The notes under the pieces: model-generated | The model's database searches: none | The model's input: only the letters and a program-made list of their open reading frames with translations | Told to the model about the DNA's origin: nothing | Program-made: the position numbers and the translations under genes | Shown here: positions 15,266 through 23,158 of the stretch, piece after piece | Layout: each line of letters starts with the position of its first letter | Numbering within the stretch: the stretch's first letter is position 1 | Assembly (NCBI GenBank): GCA_910587875.1 | Contig: CAJUOD010000011.1 | Location: 1-38,872, forward strand | Length of the DNA stretch: 38,872 nucleotides | Source of the DNA: an uncultured Oscillibacter sp. | GTDB taxonomy: Bacteria > Bacillota > Clostridia > Oscillospirales > Oscillospiraceae | Reading direction: 5' to 3'

Positions 15266-16186
15266 TCAGACATGGATGTCCAGCAGCTTCATGATCAGGG
15301 CCATGCGGATGAACTTTCCGTTCTTCACCTGCTTCCAGTAGGCGGCCCGGGGGTCCCGGTCCACCGCCACGGAGATCTCGTTCACCCGGGGCAGGGGGTG
15401 GAGGATGGAGAGATCCGGCTTGGCGGTCTCCAGCTTCTCCGGGGTGAGGATATAGCTGTCCTTCAAGCGGAGGTAGTCCTCCTCATTGAAGAAGCGCTCC
15501 CGCTGGACCCGGGTCATGTAGAGGATGTCCAGCTGGGGCATGACGTCCTCCAGGCTCTCCGTCTGCTCATAGGGGATGCCCCGCTTCTTCAGGGCCTCCT
15601 CCTTCACGTAGCGGGGGAGCTTCAATTCCGCCGGGGAGATGAGGACGAAGTTCACGTCCTCATAGCGGCTCAGGGCGTTCACCAGGGAGTGGACCGTCCG
15701 TCCGAATTTCAGGTCGCCGCAGAAGCCGATGGTGAAGCCCCCCAGCCGCCCCTTCTCCCGGTGGATGGTGAGAAGGTCCGTCAGAGTCTGGGTGGGGTGG
15801 TTGTGTCCGCCGTCCCCGGCGTTGATGATGGGGACCTCGCTGAACTGGGCCGCCGCGTAGGGCGCGCCCTCCTTGGGGTGCCGCATGGCGATGATGTCCG
15901 CGTAGCAGCTGACCGTGTGGACCGTGTCCCCCACGGTCTCCCCCTTGGCGGTGGAGCTGGAGGCGGCCTCCGAGAAGCCCAGCACGCTGCCCCCCAGGGC
16001 CAGCATGGCGGACTCAAAGGACAGGCGCGTCCGGGTGGAGGGCTCGAAGAAGAGGGTGGCCAGCTGCCTGTGGGCGCAGGCGGCCTGGTACTTGGCGGGG
16101 CGGGCAATGATGTCCTCCGCCGTGGCAATCAGCTCGTCGATTTCCTCCACGGAGAGGTCGGTCACGTCAATGATGTTTCTGGGCAT
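15266..16186 (-). CDS. pyrB: Aspartate carbamoyltransferase catalytic subunit
   Basis: A 306-residue enzyme that condenses carbamoyl phosphate with aspartate, the first committed step of pyrimidine synthesis. The carbamoyl phosphate loop is FEPSTRTRLSFESAM, and HPTQTLTDLLT and LHPLPRVNEI are the conserved substrate-binding segments. The chosen ATG (16186) gives MPRNIIDVTDL, the usual N-terminus, and is preceded by AAAGGAG; longer in-frame starts overlap pyrE and add low-complexity sequence. It lies between pyrE and pyrI, and with PyrI should form the dodecameric allosteric enzyme. Confidence 0.96.
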   Translation of the reverse strand: MPRNIIDVTDLSVEEIDELIATAEDIIARPAKYQAACAHRQLATLFFEPSTRTRLSFESAMLALGGSVLGFSEAASSSTAKGETVGDTVHTVSCYADIIAMRHPKEGAPYAAAQFSEVPIINAGDGGHNHPTQTLTDLLTIHREKGRLGGFTIGFCGDLKFGRTVHSLVNALSRYEDVNFVLISPAELKLPRYVKEEALKKRGIPYEQTESLEDVMPQLDILYMTRVQRERFFNEEDYLRLKDSYILTPEKLETAKPDLSILHPLPRVNEISVAVDRDPRAAYWKQVKNGKFIRMALIMKLLDIHV

Positions 16187-16209
16187 ATGGGCTCCTTTCC
16201 CTTGTGCGG

Positions 16210-16845
16210 TTAAGCTCTCCAACTCTCGTCTGACGGGTTCGCCCGGAATTTCTTCAGGCGGTCGATGTCCTCCGGCTTGATCTTCCCCTCCGCCGCGGCG
16301 ATCTCGCACACCGCGTCGAAGTTGGACAGGCTGAAATTGGTCACGTTCGCCGCCGCCAGGCGGTCCAGGCCCTTCCGGAGCCCGTAGGTGAAGATGGACA
16401 CGACGCCCAGCACCTCCGCTCCGGCCTCCCGGAGGGCCTCCACCACTTCAATGCAGCTCCCGGCGGTGGAGATCAGGTCCTCGACGACGACGACCCTCTG
16501 GCCGGGCTCCAGCTTTCCCTCGATGCGGTTCTGCCGCCCGTGGTCCTTGCCGCTGGAGCGGACGTAGCCCATGGGCAGGCCCATGAGGTGGCCGACAATG
16601 GCCGCGTGGGCGATGCCCGCCGTGGAGGTGCCCATGAGGACCTCCACATTGGGGTAGTGCTTGCAGATCAAATCCACCAGGCCCTCCTCCACGTGGGTCC
16701 GGACCTCCGGGGCGGTGAGGGTCAGGCGGTTGTCGCAGTAGATGGGGCTCTTGATGCCGCTGGCCCAGGTGAAGGGCTCGTCGGGGCGGAGGAACACCGC
16801 GCCGATGGATAGAAGGTCGTGGGCGATGGTCTGTTCACGGGTCAT
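16210..16845 (-). CDS. pyrE: Orotate phosphoribosyltransferase
   Basis: A 211-residue enzyme joining orotate to PRPP to give OMP. The type I phosphoribosyltransferase PRPP loop VVVVEDLISTAGSC is present. GTSTAGIAHAAIVGHLMGLP and YVRSSGKDHGRQNRIEG (flexible catalytic loop with Lys/His) match OPRTase. FTWASGIKSPIYCDNR is the conserved orotate-binding N-terminal segment. Length is normal. It sits 16 bases after pyrF and 23 bases before pyrB in the operon; the start follows an AAAGGAGA ribosome site. Confidence 0.96.
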   Translation of the reverse strand: MTREQTIAHDLLSIGAVFLRPDEPFTWASGIKSPIYCDNRLTLTAPEVRTHVEEGLVDLICKHYPNVEVLMGTSTAGIAHAAIVGHLMGLPMGYVRSSGKDHGRQNRIEGKLEPGQRVVVVEDLISTAGSCIEVVEALREAGAEVLGVVSIFTYGLRKGLDRLAAANVTNFSLSNFDAVCEIAAAEGKIKPEDIDRLKKFRANPSDESWRA

Positions 16846-16861
16846 GGTGAAATCTCCTTTC

Positions 16862-17563
16862 TCATCCCAAAAATTCGGTGACCGCCCGGCGGTAGGCCGC
16901 CACGGGGTCGGGGTCCTTCGTGATGGGGCGGCCCATGACGACGTAGTCGCAGCCGCTCTTTCCCGCCTGCTCCGGGGTCATCACCCGCTTCTGGTCCCCC
17001 ACGTCCCCGCCGGCGAAGCGGACGCCGGGGGTGACGGTGCAGAAGCCCGCGCCGCAGCGCTCCTTGACCAGGGCCGCCTCCAGGGGGGAGCAGACCACGC
17101 CGTCCAGGCCGCTGGCGGCGGCGTTCCTGGCGTAGGACAGGACGGTCTCCGCCATGGGAGTGCCAATCAGCAGCTCGTCCTTGAGAGCCGCCGCGTCGGT
17201 GGAGGTCAGCTGGGTGACGGCGATGAGCAGGGGCCGCGTGCCGTCGGGCCGGGTCAGGCCCTCCAGGGCGGCCTTCATCATGGCGGAGGTTCCGGCGGCG
17301 TGGAGGTTCACCATGTCCACGTCCAGGCCGGAGAGGACCGCCATGGCCCGCTTTACGGTGTTGGGGATGTCGTGGAGCTTCAGGTCCAGGAAAATCTTGT
17401 GCCCCCGGGCCTTGATCTCCCGGACGACGGCGGGGCCCTCGGCGTAGTAGAGCTCCATGCCGATCTTCACAAAGGGCTTTTCCCCGGCGGGGAAGCGGTC
17501 CAGGAATGCCAGGGTCTCCTCCCTCGTGGGGAAGTCCAGGGCGATAATCACGTCATTCGCCAT
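16862..17563 (-). CDS. pyrF: Orotidine 5'-phosphate decarboxylase
   Basis: A 233-residue TIM-barrel enzyme converting OMP to UMP. The start VIIALDFPTREETLAFL and the catalytic segment FLDLKLHDIPNTV (the Asp-Lys-Asp array) are diagnostic of the type 1 subfamily. GVVCSPLEA and the phosphate-binding VMGRPITKDPDPVAAY near the C-terminus complete the active site. It overlaps the end of pyrD by 11 bases, and its start codon is therefore inside pyrD, implying coupled translation. Confidence 0.96.
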   Translation of the reverse strand: MANDVIIALDFPTREETLAFLDRFPAGEKPFVKIGMELYYAEGPAVVREIKARGHKIFLDLKLHDIPNTVKRAMAVLSGLDVDMVNLHAAGTSAMMKAALEGLTRPDGTRPLLIAVTQLTSTDAAALKDELLIGTPMAETVLSYARNAAASGLDGVVCSPLEAALVKERCGAGFCTVTPGVRFAGGDVGDQKRVMTPEQAGKSGCDYVVMGRPITKDPDPVAAYRRAVTEFLG

Positions 17564-18476
17564 GATGCGCTCCTCCTGTCAAGTCAGAAATTTTGTCCAC
17601 GCCCAGGCGTTCACAGACGCCGGGCAGGTTCTCAATGATGGTTTTGCACGCGCAGGGATCCCGGAGATTCGCCGCCCCTACCTCCACGGCGCTGGCCCCC
17701 GCCAGCATCATCTCGGCGGCGTCCTCGGCGGAGGCCACGCCGCCGCAGCCGATGATGGGCAGGCCGGGAACCGCCTCGTACACGTCCCAGACCATCCGCA
17801 GGGCCACGGGAAACACGGCGGGGCCGGAGAGGCCCCCGGTGCGGTTGGCCAACAGGGGGCGTTTCGTGTTCAGGTCGATGCGCATGCCCAGCAGGGTGTT
17901 GATGAGGCACAGGCCGTCGGCCCCCTCATCTGCGCAGGCCCGGGCGATTTCCGTGATGTCCGTCACGTTGGGGCTGAGCTTCATGAAGACGGGCTTTTTC
18001 GTCGCCGCCCGGACGGCCCGGGTGACGGCGGCGGCGGCGTGGGGGTCCGAGCCGAAGTTCTTTCCCCCGGCGTGGACGTTGGGGCAGGAGATGTTGACCT
18101 CCAGGAGCTTCACCTGCTCCGCGTCCTCCAGGGCCCGGCAGTTCTCGGCGTACTCCTCCACCGAGAAGCCGCAGACGTTGGCGATGACCGGGCCGTGGAA
18201 GATGCTCGCGATGTGGGGGACCTCCTCCCGGAGGACCGCCTCCATGCCGGGGTTCTGGAGCCCCACGGCGTTGAGCATGCCCGCCGCCGTCTCGGCGATG
18301 CGGGGCTGGAGGTTGCCGGGGCGGGGGTCCCGGGTGGTGCCCTTCCAGGAGAAGGAGCCCAGGAGATCCAGGTCGTAGACCTCGGCGAACTCCCGGCCGT
18401 AGCCGAAGGTCCCCGAGGCGGGGATAATGGGGTTTTTCAGCGTCACCCCCGCCAGGGTCACGGAGAGGTCTGCCAT
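17553..18476 (-). CDS. pyrD: Dihydroorotate dehydrogenase, class 1B catalytic subunit
   Basis: A 307-residue FMN enzyme that oxidises dihydroorotate to orotate. ISCPNVHAGG carries the catalytic cysteine of class 1 enzymes; IPASGTFGYGREF and IGCGGVASAEDAAEMMLAGASAVEVG are the FMN-binding segments. Being adjacent to pyrK marks it as class 1B, which passes electrons to NAD+ through the PyrK FAD and [2Fe-2S] centres. It overlaps pyrK by 19 bases upstream and pyrF by 11 downstream. Confidence 0.96.
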   Translation of the reverse strand: MADLSVTLAGVTLKNPIIPASGTFGYGREFAEVYDLDLLGSFSWKGTTRDPRPGNLQPRIAETAAGMLNAVGLQNPGMEAVLREEVPHIASIFHGPVIANVCGFSVEEYAENCRALEDAEQVKLLEVNISCPNVHAGGKNFGSDPHAAAAVTRAVRAATKKPVFMKLSPNVTDITEIARACADEGADGLCLINTLLGMRIDLNTKRPLLANRTGGLSGPAVFPVALRMVWDVYEAVPGLPIIGCGGVASAEDAAEMMLAGASAVEVGAANLRDPCACKTIIENLPGVCERLGVDKISDLTGGAHHGE

Positions 18477-19207
18477 AGGATGTCCTCCTTTCGGAACACG
18501 GGCCCGTCCTTGCAGACCCGGCGGAGCCCCTTCTTCGTCTGGATGGTGCAGCCCACGCAGGCCCCGAAGCCGCAGGCCATCCGGGCCTCGAAGCTGAACT
18601 GGCCTCCGTCAAGCCGAGGCAGGGCGTGGACGGCCTTCAGCATGGCCGTGGGGCCGCAGGCCAGGACATAGGCGCATTGGGGGAGGTTCTTCAGCACGTC
18701 GGTGACGAAGCCCTTGGCGCCCAGGCTTCCGTCCTCCGCGGCGATGTGGACCTCCAGGCCCAGGGCGGCGAACTCGTCCAGGTAAAAGGCGTCCTCCCTG
18801 GAGCGGAAGCCCAGGACCACCTGGAAGTTCCGGCCCGCCGCCAGCATCCGTTTGGCAAGGCCGTAGAGGGGGGCGATGCCGATGCCGCCGCCCACCAGGG
18901 CGGCTCCCTCCGGCGCGGCGGAGGGGTCGAAGCCGTTGCCCAGGCCGTAGAGGGCATTGAGCTTTGTCCCGGCGGGGAGGCGGACCAGCTCCTTCGTGCC
19001 CTCCCCCGCCTCCTTCACCAGCAGGGTCAGGCCCTGCCCGTCCCAGTCGCAGACGGAGATGGGGCGGCGGAGGAATTTGCCGGGCAGCTCGATGTTGACA
19101 AACTGCCCCGGGGCGGTGACGGCGGAGGCGTCGCCGGACAATCGAAGCTCCCACACGTCCCCGGCCAGCCGCCGGGACCGCTCCAGGGTCCACATGGCTT
19201 CCTTCAT
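18458..19207 (-). CDS. pyrK: Dihydroorotate dehydrogenase electron-transfer subunit
   Basis: A 249-residue ferredoxin-reductase-like subunit. The FAD domain carries RRPISVCDWDGQGL and the NAD domain carries ALVGGGIGIAPLYGLAKRML. The four cysteines of the [2Fe-2S] cluster are CGFGACVGC and a following C before KDGPVF (C-x4-C-x2-C ... C). It relays electrons from PyrD FMN to NAD+. The ATG at 19207 overlaps the pyrC stop (ATGA). Confidence 0.95.
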   Translation of the reverse strand: MKEAMWTLERSRRLAGDVWELRLSGDASAVTAPGQFVNIELPGKFLRRPISVCDWDGQGLTLLVKEAGEGTKELVRLPAGTKLNALYGLGNGFDPSAAPEGAALVGGGIGIAPLYGLAKRMLAAGRNFQVVLGFRSREDAFYLDEFAALGLEVHIAAEDGSLGAKGFVTDVLKNLPQCAYVLACGPTAMLKAVHALPRLDGGQFSFEARMACGFGACVGCTIQTKKGLRRVCKDGPVFRKEDILWQTSP

Positions 19208-20541
19208 GCTCTCCCTCCTTTGGGGCGGTCATAGCCCCGGACGATTCCAATGGTCCCGTGGGGAGACGGCTCCAGCCCCTCCGGGAAGACGATGTTTCCG
19301 TCTACAAGGGTCATGCAGACGGTGGCGTTCACCCGCCGCCCCGCAAAGGGTGTGGCCCGGCCCAGGGACCGGAAGCCCGCCGGATCCACGATTCCCTCGT
19401 GGTCCAGGTCCAGCACCGTCAAATCGGCGGGCTGGCCCTCCTCAATGGCCCCGCCGGGGAGGCCGAATATCCGGCGGGGGTTCACGCATAGGGCATTCAG
19501 TATGGTTGCCAGGGGGACCTTTCCCGTCTTCACCAGCTCCGTATACAGCACCGGGAAGGCGCACTCCAGACCCACCACGCCGTTGAGGCTCCCCCGGAGG
19601 CCCTTGGCTTTTTCCTCCGCCGAGTGGGGGGCGTGGTCCGTGGCGATGCAGTCCACCGTCCCGTCCAGCAGGCCCGCGATCAGCGCGTCCCGGTCCGCGG
19701 CGGAGCGGATGGGGGGATTCATGCGGAAGCGCCCGTGATCCTCCAGGTCCTCGTCGCAGAGGCAGAGGTAGTGAGGCCCGGTCTCGCAGGTGACGGGGAG
19801 GCCCTCGGCCTTGGCGGCCCGGACCAGGGCCACGCTCTCCTTGGTGGAGACGTGGCAGACGTGGTAGCGGCAGCCGGTATCCCGGACCAGCTTGATGTCC
19901 CGCTCCACCTGTTTCCACTCGCTGGCGGGGTCGTTGCCGGGGAGGCCGTGCCGCTTGGCGAAGGCCCCGTCGTGGACGCACCAGCCGGGGGTCAGAAGGC
20001 GCTCGTCCTCACAGTGGGCCACAATGGGCCGGTCCAGCTTCCGGGCCAGCTCCATAGCGGCGCGCATCCTCTCTTCCGACTGGACGCCCCGGCCGTCGTC
20101 GGAGAAGCCGGGGACGTGGGGGGCCATGGCCTCCAGGTCCGCCAGGGCCTGTCCCTGTTCTCCTTGGGTAATGGCCCCGTAGGGGTAGACATGGACGGCG
20201 GCGTCCCGCCGGATGGCCTCCAGTTCCGCCCGGAGGGTCTCCAGGCTGTCGGGCACCGGGTTCAGGTTCGGCATGGCGCAGAGGCCGGTATAGCCTCCCG
20301 CCGCCGCCGCCGCCGTGCCGGAGGCGACGGTCTCCTTATAAGAAAAGCCAGGCTCTCGAAGATGAACGTGGACATCAACGAAACCTGGAACAATGAAACG
20401 GTGATTCAATTCAACGACGGCCGCGCCGTCCCGGGGAAGACGGGGGGAAACGGAAACAATACGCCCTTCGGAAACAGCGATCTCCAGGGGCTGGAACTCC
20501 CCGCCGCGAAAGACGGACCCGCCGGTCAGCAGCAGACGCAT
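19204..20541 (-). CDS. pyrC: Dihydroorotase
   Basis: A 445-residue zinc amidohydrolase of the class I dihydroorotase type, cyclising carbamoyl aspartate to dihydroorotate. DVHVHLREPGF supplies the first metal histidines. IVAHCEDE and YHVCHVSTKESV supply further ligands, and CIATDHAPHSAEEK contains the catalytic aspartate. The start at ATG 20541 is preceded by GAGAGGAGG at good spacing; an in-frame ATG at 20559 lacks a ribosome site. It is the first gene of the pyr operon, with a consensus promoter only about 25 bases upstream of the ATG. Confidence 0.96.
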   Translation of the reverse strand: MRLLLTGGSVFRGGEFQPLEIAVSEGRIVSVSPRLPRDGAAVVELNHRFIVPGFVDVHVHLREPGFSYKETVASGTAAAAAGGYTGLCAMPNLNPVPDSLETLRAELEAIRRDAAVHVYPYGAITQGEQGQALADLEAMAPHVPGFSDDGRGVQSEERMRAAMELARKLDRPIVAHCEDERLLTPGWCVHDGAFAKRHGLPGNDPASEWKQVERDIKLVRDTGCRYHVCHVSTKESVALVRAAKAEGLPVTCETGPHYLCLCDEDLEDHGRFRMNPPIRSAADRDALIAGLLDGTVDCIATDHAPHSAEEKAKGLRGSLNGVVGLECAFPVLYTELVKTGKVPLATILNALCVNPRRIFGLPGGAIEEGQPADLTVLDLDHEGIVDPAGFRSLGRATPFAGRRVNATVCMTLVDGNIVFPEGLEPSPHGTIGIVRGYDRPKGGRA

Positions 20542-20573
20542 AGACGTCCTCCTCTCCATTTACTCGAAAAGAT

Positions 20574-20602
20574 ATGATATCGGAAAACCACCGCTTTGTC
20601 AA
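20574..20602 (-). promoter_or_regulatory. Strong promoter of the pyrC-K-D-F-E-B-I operon
   Basis: On the - strand, perfect -35 TTGACA (20602-20597), a 17-bp spacer and -10 TATCAT (20579-20574). Transcription should start near 20567, leaving a leader of about 25 nt. That is too short for a PyrR-type antiterminator/terminator, so PyrR attenuation of this promoter is unlikely. The -35 begins within a few bases of the T-tract that ends the upstream gene's terminator. Confidence 0.8.
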
Positions 20603-20607
20603 CCCAG

Positions 20608-20640
20608 AAAAAATCCCCCGCCCCGGGAGACCGGGACGGG
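20608..20640 (-). terminator. Terminator of the small membrane-protein gene
   Basis: On the - strand CCCGTCCCGG, loop TCTC-like, CCGGGGCGGG (10 pairs including a G-T wobble), then GGA and six T (20613-20608). It ends just before the pyr -35. Confidence 0.8.
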
Positions 20641-20648
20641 AGAACCGC

Positions 20649-20834
20649 TTACTCGTAAAGTTCCTCGTCGGCGTAGTCGTCGTATTCGGAGCTGAATCTC
20701 TGGCTCAGGCGCTTCTTCATGCCGCAGTACCCCACGCTCAGGTCGTGCCAGCCGCCGATCAGCAGGCAGACGAAAGCGGCGAAGGCCAGGCTGGCGCCGA
20801 TGATCTTCATGACCATGCTCGCGGTTTTGCTCAT
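20649..20834 (-). CDS. Small single-pass membrane protein
   Basis: A 61-residue protein with one hydrophobic segment (residues about 9-27, MKIIGASLAFAAFVCLLIGG) and a short charged C-terminus with several acidic residues (DDYADEELYE). The ATG has a strong AGGAGG ribosome site, its own promoter (20868-20896) and its own terminator (20608-20640), so it is a genuine monocistronic gene. Short membrane proteins of this shape are common and unnamed in Clostridia; I do not recognise a function. Confidence 0.75.
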   Translation of the reverse strand: MSKTASMVMKIIGASLAFAAFVCLLIGGWHDLSVGYCGMKKRLSQRFSSEYDDYADEELYE

Positions 20835-20867
20835 AGCAGCTTCCTCCTAATGTCCAAAATCAAACCT

Positions 20868-20896
20868 ATCATACACCAAGTTCCCCGGTTTTACAA
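20868..20896 (-). promoter_or_regulatory. Promoter of the small membrane-protein gene
   Basis: On the - strand, -35 TTGTAA (20896-20891), a 17-bp spacer and -10 TATGAT (20873-20868). The leader to the ATG is about 28 bases and holds AGGAGG. Confidence 0.6.
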
Positions 20897-20979
20897 GAGG
20901 GATTTTGCCCCGGGGCGGGGGAGGCCGGTTTCGGGGGCTCCCGGGGCGCTTTTTTGGGAACGAAAATTTCCAAAAGGGC

Positions 20980-21008
20980 TTGCGCTTTCTCATGAGCTGT
21001 GGTATATT
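20980..21008 (+). promoter_or_regulatory. Extended -10 promoter of the rimP-nusA-infB cluster
   Basis: A -10 TATATT (21003-21008) directly preceded by TGG, an extended -10, with a weak -35 TTGCGC (20980-20985) at 17 bp. The leader from about 21015 to the rimP ATG is about 100 nt and contains a terminator-like hairpin. The intervening stretch 20897-20979 is GC-rich and shows no gene. Confidence 0.65.
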
Positions 21009-21041
21009 GCATATGTTAGAGTAAGATGGAAGCTAAGGTGG

Positions 21042-21068
21042 AGAGTGGACCGGCGGTCCGCTCTTTTT
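21042..21068 (+). promoter_or_regulatory. Terminator-like attenuator hairpin in the rimP-nusA leader
   Basis: AGAGTGGACC (21042-21051), loop GGC, GGTCCGCTCT (21055-21064): ten pairs with one G-U, followed by TTTTT and GTT. It lies between the promoter and rimP, so it would end part of the transcripts early. In Bacillus subtilis, nusA is known to be autoregulated by termination in its operon leader; the same logic here is an inference. Confidence 0.65.
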
Positions 21069-21115
21069 GTTGACCATTTTCCCTTCCTTAAAATTTTTCG
21101 GAGGACCGTCTGTTT

Positions 21116-21571
21116 ATGAAAAAGATCACCGAACTCACCGCGGAGCTGGCGGCTCCCGCCATTGCGGAGGCGGGCTGCACCCTGTGGGATGTGGAATATG
21201 TCAAGGAGGGCGGGGGCTGGGTCCTCCGGGTCCTCCTGGACAAGGAGGGCGGCGTGGACATCCTGGACTGCGAGGCCGTGTCGCGGAAGCTCTCGGACCT
21301 CCTGGACGAGGCGGACCCCATCGAGGGGAGCTACACCCTGGAGGTGGGCTCCGCCGGGGCGGAGCGGGCGCTGAAGCGGCCCGGGGATTTTGCCCAATTC
21401 ATGGGCAGCCCCGTGCTGGTGAAGCTCTACCGGGCCCTGGACGGGCAGAAGGAGATCCCCGGCGTCCTGACGGGTTACGACGAGGGCAGCGTCACCGTGG
21501 AGGCGGGAGGCGCGTCCCGGACCTTTGAAAAGAAGGACGTGGCCCTGGTCCGCCTGAGGGTGGAATTTTAA
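21116..21571 (+). CDS. rimP: Ribosome maturation factor RimP
   Basis: A 151-residue 30S-assembly factor. WDVEYVKEGGGWVLRVLLDKEGG is the typical N-terminal fold, and DCEAVSRKLSDLLDEADPI and LEVGSAGAERALKRPGDF (family SSPGlDRpL) are its signatures. The C-terminal half is the small beta-barrel domain. Length is normal. The ATG follows GGAGGA at a wide spacing of about 11 bases. It is the first gene of the nusA-infB operon, the normal position in Firmicutes. Confidence 0.93.
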   Translation: MKKITELTAELAAPAIAEAGCTLWDVEYVKEGGGWVLRVLLDKEGGVDILDCEAVSRKLSDLLDEADPIEGSYTLEVGSAGAERALKRPGDFAQFMGSPVLVKLYRALDGQKEIPGVLTGYDEGSVTVEAGGASRTFEKKDVALVRLRVEF

Positions 21572-21619
21572 CCGTGTTATTATTTTAAAGTATTTCAGGA
21601 ATAAGGAGAATCGGCAAAG

Positions 21620-22831
21620 ATGAGAGGCAAGAAGCAGAAGGAACCCGCCGGCATGAATCCCGGGGAGATCTTCGCCGCCCTGGAGCTTCTGGAACAGGAG
21701 CGGGGCATCCCCAAGGAGGCCATGCTGGAAAAGGTCATCAAGGCCATTACCACCGCCTACCAGCGGGACCACAAGGACGTGGAAGAGGAGAACATCGTGG
21801 TGGAGGCGGACGAGGAACACAAGGAGCTCCGCATGTTCATCCGGAAGACCGTGGTGGACGAGGAGGACTATGTGGACCCCTTCAACGAGATGTCCCTGGA
21901 GGAGGCCAAGGCCATTTCCGCCCGGTATGAGATCGGGGACGTGGTGAACATCCCCGTGGACAAGATGGAATTCGGCCGCATCGCCGCCGGAAACGGCAAG
22001 CAGGTCATCATCCAGGGCCTGCGGGAGGCCGAGCGGGGCAAGGTCTACGACGAGTTCAACTCCAAGCAGCACGAGATCCTCACCGGCGTGGTCACCCGCA
22101 TCGACCCCCGGAACGGCGCGGCCTCCCTGCGCATCGGCACGGGCGCCGAGTCCACCGAGGCGCTGCTGCTGGCCGGGGAGCAGGTCCCCGGCGAGCCCTT
22201 GGAGGAGGGCATGCACGTCAAGGTCTACGTGGTGGATGTGCGTCACTCCACCCGGGGGCCCCAGGTGCTGATCTCCCGGACCCACCCGGGCCTGGTGAAG
22301 CGCCTCTTCGAGCTGGAGGTTCCGGAGATCTTCGACGGCACCGTGGAGGTCCGGTCCATCGCCCGGGAGGCGGGCAGCCGCACCAAGATGGCCGTTTGGT
22401 CTCGGGAAGAGAACGTGGACCCCATCGGCGCCTGCGTGGGCCCCAGGGGCCAGCGGGTAGCCGCCATTGTGGAGGAGCTCCGGGGGGAGAAAATCGACAT
22501 CATTAAGTACAGCGAGGACCCCGCCGAGTTTATCGCCGCCGCCCTGGCCCCCGCCGACGTGGTGGAGGTCCGCATGGCGGAGGAGGGCGTGAAGGCCTGC
22601 CGATGCGTGGTGCCCGACGACCAGCTCTCCCTGGCCATCGGCAAGGAGGGCCAGAACGCCCGCCTGGCCGCCCGGCTGACGGGATATAAGATTGACATCA
22701 AGCCCGAGAGCTACCAGCCGGAGGAGGACGAGGACGACCTCTTCGACGCGGAGAGGCCGGAGGCCCCGGCGGAGGAAAGCGCCCCCGAGGAGGACGCGGC
22801 TCCGGAAGCGCCGGAGGCTTCTGAGGAGTAA
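21620..22831 (+). CDS. nusA: Transcription termination/antitermination factor NusA
   Basis: A 403-residue RNA-polymerase-associated factor acting in pausing, termination and antitermination. The N-terminal domain (FAALELLEQERGIPKEAMLEKVIKAI) binds RNA polymerase. It is followed by an S1 domain (about 140-205) and two KH domains (signature IGACVGPRGQRVAAIVEEL at about 275, and LAIGKEGQNARLAARLTGYKI at about 340). The last 35 residues are an acidic, disordered tail (Glu/Asp/Ala), as in other Clostridia. The start at 21620 has AAGGAG 10 bases upstream; an internal ATG at 21653 would also give a normal protein. Confidence 0.95.
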   Translation: MRGKKQKEPAGMNPGEIFAALELLEQERGIPKEAMLEKVIKAITTAYQRDHKDVEEENIVVEADEEHKELRMFIRKTVVDEEDYVDPFNEMSLEEAKAISARYEIGDVVNIPVDKMEFGRIAAGNGKQVIIQGLREAERGKVYDEFNSKQHEILTGVVTRIDPRNGAASLRIGTGAESTEALLLAGEQVPGEPLEEGMHVKVYVVDVRHSTRGPQVLISRTHPGLVKRLFELEVPEIFDGTVEVRSIAREAGSRTKMAVWSREENVDPIGACVGPRGQRVAAIVEELRGEKIDIIKYSEDPAEFIAAALAPADVVEVRMAEEGVKACRCVVPDDQLSLAIGKEGQNARLAARLTGYKIDIKPESYQPEEDEDDLFDAERPEAPAEESAPEEDAAPEAPEASEE

Positions 22832-22864
22832 GCGCAAGGCGGCGGAAGGCCGCCGGAGGATTGG

Positions 22865-23158
22865 ATGAGAAAGGGGGGACCCAAGGTGCCCAAGGTGAAA
22901 AAGATTCCCCAGCGCCAGTGTGTCGGCTGCCGGGAGATGAAGGACAAGAAGGCCCTTTTGCGGGTGGTCCGCTCCCCGGAGGGAGCGGTCAGCCTGGACT
23001 TCACCGGGAAGAAGCCCGGCCGGGGGGCCTACGTGTGCCCGGATCCGGCCTGCCTGAAGAAGGCCCGGAAGTCCCGGGCCCTGGAGCGGGCCTTTGAGAC
23101 CGCCATTCCCCCCGAGGTCTACGACGCCATGGAGGCGGAGCTGGGAGGCGGGACATGA
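22865..23158 (+). CDS. rnpM: RNase P modulator RnpM (YlxR)
   Basis: A 97-residue YlxR-family RNA-binding protein. RQCVGCREMKDKKALLRVVR and KKPGRGAYVC are the hallmark motifs; a further PACLKKA follows. The B. subtilis homologue binds and inhibits RNase P RNA. ATG 22865 is preceded by GGAGG. The stop overlaps the start of the next gene (ATGA), as in the standard nusA-ylxR-ylxQ-infB order. Confidence 0.93.
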   Translation: MRKGGPKVPKVKKIPQRQCVGCREMKDKKALLRVVRSPEGAVSLDFTGKKPGRGAYVCPDPACLKKARKSRALERAFETAIPPEVYDAMEAELGGGT

